NCBI RefSeq assembly: GCF_014202945.1
Contig: NZ_JACHHW010000003.1
Coordinates: 248,001 to 312,000, forward strand
Source: Zhongshania antarctica
GTDB lineage: Bacteria; Pseudomonadota; Gammaproteobacteria; Pseudomonadales; Spongiibacteraceae
Direction of reading: 5' to 3'
Length of the DNA stretch: 64,000 nucleotides
The position numbers and the translations under genes were made by a program. The notes under the pieces were generated by a model. It made no database searches, was not told the origin of the DNA, and was given only the letters and a program-made list of their open reading frames with translations. Positions 62,031 to 64,000 of the stretch are shown here, piece by piece; within the stretch, counting starts at the first letter, position 1, and every line of letters starts with the position of its first letter.

Positions 62031-63218
62031 TTATTTTTTCAGTATGACGGAGGAACCGTGGCCAAACAAACCTTGGTTTGCGGTAATGCCGACTTTGGCA
62101 TTGGCGACTTGGCGTTCACCAGCCTGACCGCGCAGCTGCCAGGTTAACTCACACACTTGCGCTAGGGCTTGCGCTGGCACTGCCTCGCCGAAACAGGCTA
62201 GACCGCCAGAGGCGTTTACCGGCAGACGACCACCGATTTTGGTAACACCTTCGCGCACCATTTGCGCGGCTTCGCCTCGGGGGCAAAGCAGCAAGTCTTC
62301 ATACCAATCTAATTCCAGCGCCGAGGACAGGTCGTAGACTTCAGCCAAGCTGATGTCTTCTGGGCCGATACCTGCCTGTTCGTAGGCCTGTTTGGGCAGG
62401 GCTGCACGAAAACTGTGGGCTTCAACACCGGCGGCGGCCGCAGAGTCGGTGGCAATATCGGGCATCTCTACCACTGCGCTGGCGAAGGTCGGGGTAACGG
62501 TAGATACCGCAGCTACTTTCACCGCGTCGGCTTTGCCCATGCGTTTTGCGTAATCCATGCTGGTTACAATCATGGCCGCGCCGCCGTCAGAGGTGGCGCA
62601 GATCTGCAATAGCCGCAGTGGGTCGGCGACCATGGCAGAATTGAGTATTTCTTCCATGGTAAATTTTTTCTTGTAGCGGGCATTGGGGTTGGTAAAGCCA
62701 TGCTCGCTGTTTTTGATTTTGACTAAACCAAAATCTTCTTCGGTGTCGCCGTATAAATCCATGCGACGACGGGCGTACAGGGCAAAATAGGTAGGATTAG
62801 TAATGCCTAGGTAAAAGCGCAGCCAATCTGGGTCTTCTGGGCGGTAGCCTTTGGCGGGGGCCAAAAAGCCTTTGGGGGTGGTGTCGGCGCCAACCACCAG
62901 GGCAACTTCACATTCACCGGCCAGTATCTTGGCGCGGGCGGCGGCGAGGGCCTGGGAGCCTGAGGCGCAGGCCGCGTAAGAGGTGTTTACTTGGGCGCCT
63001 TGCCAGCCTAGGGCCTGAGCGATGGTGGCGCCGGCAACATAGCCGGGGTAGCCGCAGCGCATAGTTGCTGCGCCGGACACAAAGCCCACATCTTGCCAGG
63101 GAATACCGGCATCTTTAAGGGCGGCGCGAGCGGCGTATACACCGTATTCGCTAAAATTCTTGCCCCATTTACCCCAGGGGTGCATACCAACGCCCAATAC
63201 TGCAATATCTTGATTCAT
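62031..63218 (-). CDS. thiolase-fold lipid-transfer/aldolase-like protein
   Basis: The product (395 residues from the ATG at 63218, 9 nt after AAGGAG) has the thiolase fold and keeps a cysteine in SYAACASGSQALAAAR, but the catalytic GHPxGATG motif reads GGLACFGEAVPAQA and the C-terminal cysteine loop reads NQGLFGHGSS. So it is a non-thiolase member, like Ltp-type proteins that pair with DUF35 partners and in some steroid degraders act as side-chain aldolases. The DUF35 gene is 23 nt upstream in the same operon. A longer frame to 63260 only re-reads the DUF35 end. Confidence 0.85.
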   Translation of the reverse strand: MNQDIAVLGVGMHPWGKWGKNFSEYGVYAARAALKDAGIPWQDVGFVSGAATMRCGYPGYVAGATIAQALGWQGAQVNTSYAACASGSQALAAARAKILAGECEVALVVGADTTPKGFLAPAKGYRPEDPDWLRFYLGITNPTYFALYARRRMDLYGDTEEDFGLVKIKNSEHGFTNPNARYKKKFTMEEILNSAMVADPLRLLQICATSDGGAAMIVTSMDYAKRMGKADAVKVAAVSTVTPTFASAVVEMPDIATDSAAAAGVEAHSFRAALPKQAYEQAGIGPEDISLAEVYDLSSALELDWYEDLLLCPRGEAAQMVREGVTKIGGRLPVNASGGLACFGEAVPAQALAQVCELTWQLRGQAGERQVANAKVGITANQGLFGHGSSVILKK

Positions 63219-63241
63219 TCTGTGCTTCTCCTTGGGCGCGC

Positions 63242-63676
63242 TTAGCGCACTGGCTGCCATTTCCAGGTGACTTTAATGGCGTCGTCGTCTTCGTGCAGGG
63301 TTTCGAGTACCAGCTCTGCAGACTGGCCCACTTTTAACTGATCCACATCAACGCCTTTTATTACTTGGCCGAGAATAATCATTTTCTCTTTTTCGAGCTC
63401 CACGGCGGCAATGGCATACGGTACATAGGGGTCTTCGGCCACAAATGGCTCTGGCGGCTTGTAGCAGGCATTGGTGTAAGACCAAATTTTGCCGGTGCGG
63501 CTCAATTCAACCTCGCTAAACTCTGTGCTGTCGCAGGCTGGGTTCTTGCAAAAATTCAGGGTCTTAGGGAAGTAGTAGGTGCCGCAATGGTCACAGCAGG
63601 CGCCAATTAAATGGGGGGTGTCCGTGTTAAGGGTAAACCAGCCGTCAATAGCGGCCTGCACCGGTTTGTTACTCAT
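63242..63676 (-). CDS. DUF35 (OB-fold, zinc-ribbon) acyl-CoA partner protein
   Basis: The 144-residue product has an N-terminal zinc ribbon (CCDHCGTYYFP and NFCKNPACDS, four cysteines) and a C-terminal OB-fold, the standard DUF35/ChsH2-like layout. Such proteins form complexes with thiolase-fold partners and bind acyl-CoA. I choose the ATG at 63676, 8 nt after GGAG. It is 23 nt upstream of the thiolase-fold gene, its likely complex partner. Confidence 0.87.
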   Translation of the reverse strand: MSNKPVQAAIDGWFTLNTDTPHLIGACCDHCGTYYFPKTLNFCKNPACDSTEFSEVELSRTGKIWSYTNACYKPPEPFVAEDPYVPYAIAAVELEKEKMIILGQVIKGVDVDQLKVGQSAELVLETLHEDDDAIKVTWKWQPVR

Positions 63677-63980
63677 GGTTTGTCTCCACTGGGTGGACAA
63701 TTAATGACACGGTTAGGGGATCTCTGAGCTGTTCAGAGGGGCCTTAATAGATTCCCGTGTAAAGCGATCTCAATTTAACGCTGGAATCATCGCAAGTTCA
63801 CTCTGCTGGGGCTATCGTCTAAATGGCTGAGAGTAGGGCGTTGCAATGTGGTGCAGGACTAAAAGCTTATGACTGCAATTGTCACTGCGGTGAGTGGTTT
63901 TGCAATTGTCGGGGTCTTGCTAAAGCTTATGATTGAAGAATAACAATGAAAACCACAAGCGGCGAATTAAGGGGCCAGTA
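63677..63980. promoter_or_regulatory. divergent promoter region with paired direct repeats
   Basis: This 304-bp gap between the DUF35 operon and a plus-strand gene contains AAAGCTTATGA at 63862-63872 and 63922-63932 and TGCAATTGTC at 63874-63883 and 63901-63910. The order is A-B-B-A, all in the same orientation, and each unit has a palindromic core (AAGCTT, CAATTG). They are likely operator sites. No gene is seen. Confidence 0.5.
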
Positions 63981-64000
63981 ATGAAAGTTGAATTTACCGC
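63981..64000 (+). CDS. start of a gene running off the window
   Basis: ATG at 63981 follows AAGGGG (63969-63974) and opens a frame reading MKVEFTA. The first residues resemble acyl-CoA dehydrogenases, and such a gene would fit the neighbouring DUF35/thiolase-fold pair, but only seven codons are visible. Confidence 0.4.

Overview
The window looks like chromosome from a marine-type gammaproteobacterium, probably near Cellvibrionales/Spongiibacteraceae. This is inferred from the polar-flagellum gene set (flhF, flhG, fliA, DUF2802), the NtrC/sigma-54 style promoters, the TonB receptor and the many acyl-CoA and thiolase genes. No rRNA, tRNA, CRISPR array, prophage or insertion sequence was seen.

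Layout. 1-3887: the 3' part of a fused 2-oxoacid (indolepyruvate type) ferredoxin oxidoreductase, then leucine dehydrogenase, a plausible pair for amino-acid oxidation. 3922-8000: nitronate monooxygenase divergent from a GlxA-type AraC regulator, a secreted endonuclease I, a DTW-domain tRNA-modifying enzyme and a hot-dog thioesterase. 8258-11842: Entner-Doudoroff/pentose phosphate genes eda, pgl and zwf, and a GNAT acetyltransferase.

11872-29716 is a compact flagellar locus: flgN-flgM and flgA on the minus strand, then flgBCDEFGHIJKL, flhA, flhF, flhG, fliA and a DUF2802 gene on the plus strand. Sigma-54 promoters can be read in front of flgA, flgB and flhA, and a sigma-28 promoter in front of flgM, giving a layered regulatory circuit. 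The chemotaxis genes that usually sit between flgA and flgB and between fliA and DUF2802 are absent.

29834-46463 is mixed metabolism: leuA with a divergent Lrp regulator, a Rieske protein, small membrane proteins, a GST-like protein, a DJ-1 protein, type II NADH dehydrogenase, an Old Yellow Enzyme, a 720-residue acetyl-CoA hydrolase/transferase, acyl-CoA dehydrogenase, a HIBCH-like hydrolase and an ammonium transporter. The ammonium transporter has a sigma-54 promoter and three NtrC-like enhancer sites.

47062-64000 is the accessory-looking part: two thiolases in an operon with a carotenoid-cleavage-type oxygenase, divergent from a tandem HxlR regulator; a steroid-reductase-fold membrane enzyme; a TonB receptor; a surface protein combining a degenerate esterase with a SUMF1 domain and a GlyGly-CTERM tail; a 1187-residue lipoprotein fusing a beta-helix to a diheme cytochrome; and a thiolase-fold/DUF35 pair like those that cleave steroid side chains. 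Together these suggest uptake and degradation of a hydrophobic terpenoid or steroid-like substrate, but the substrate cannot be read from the sequence.
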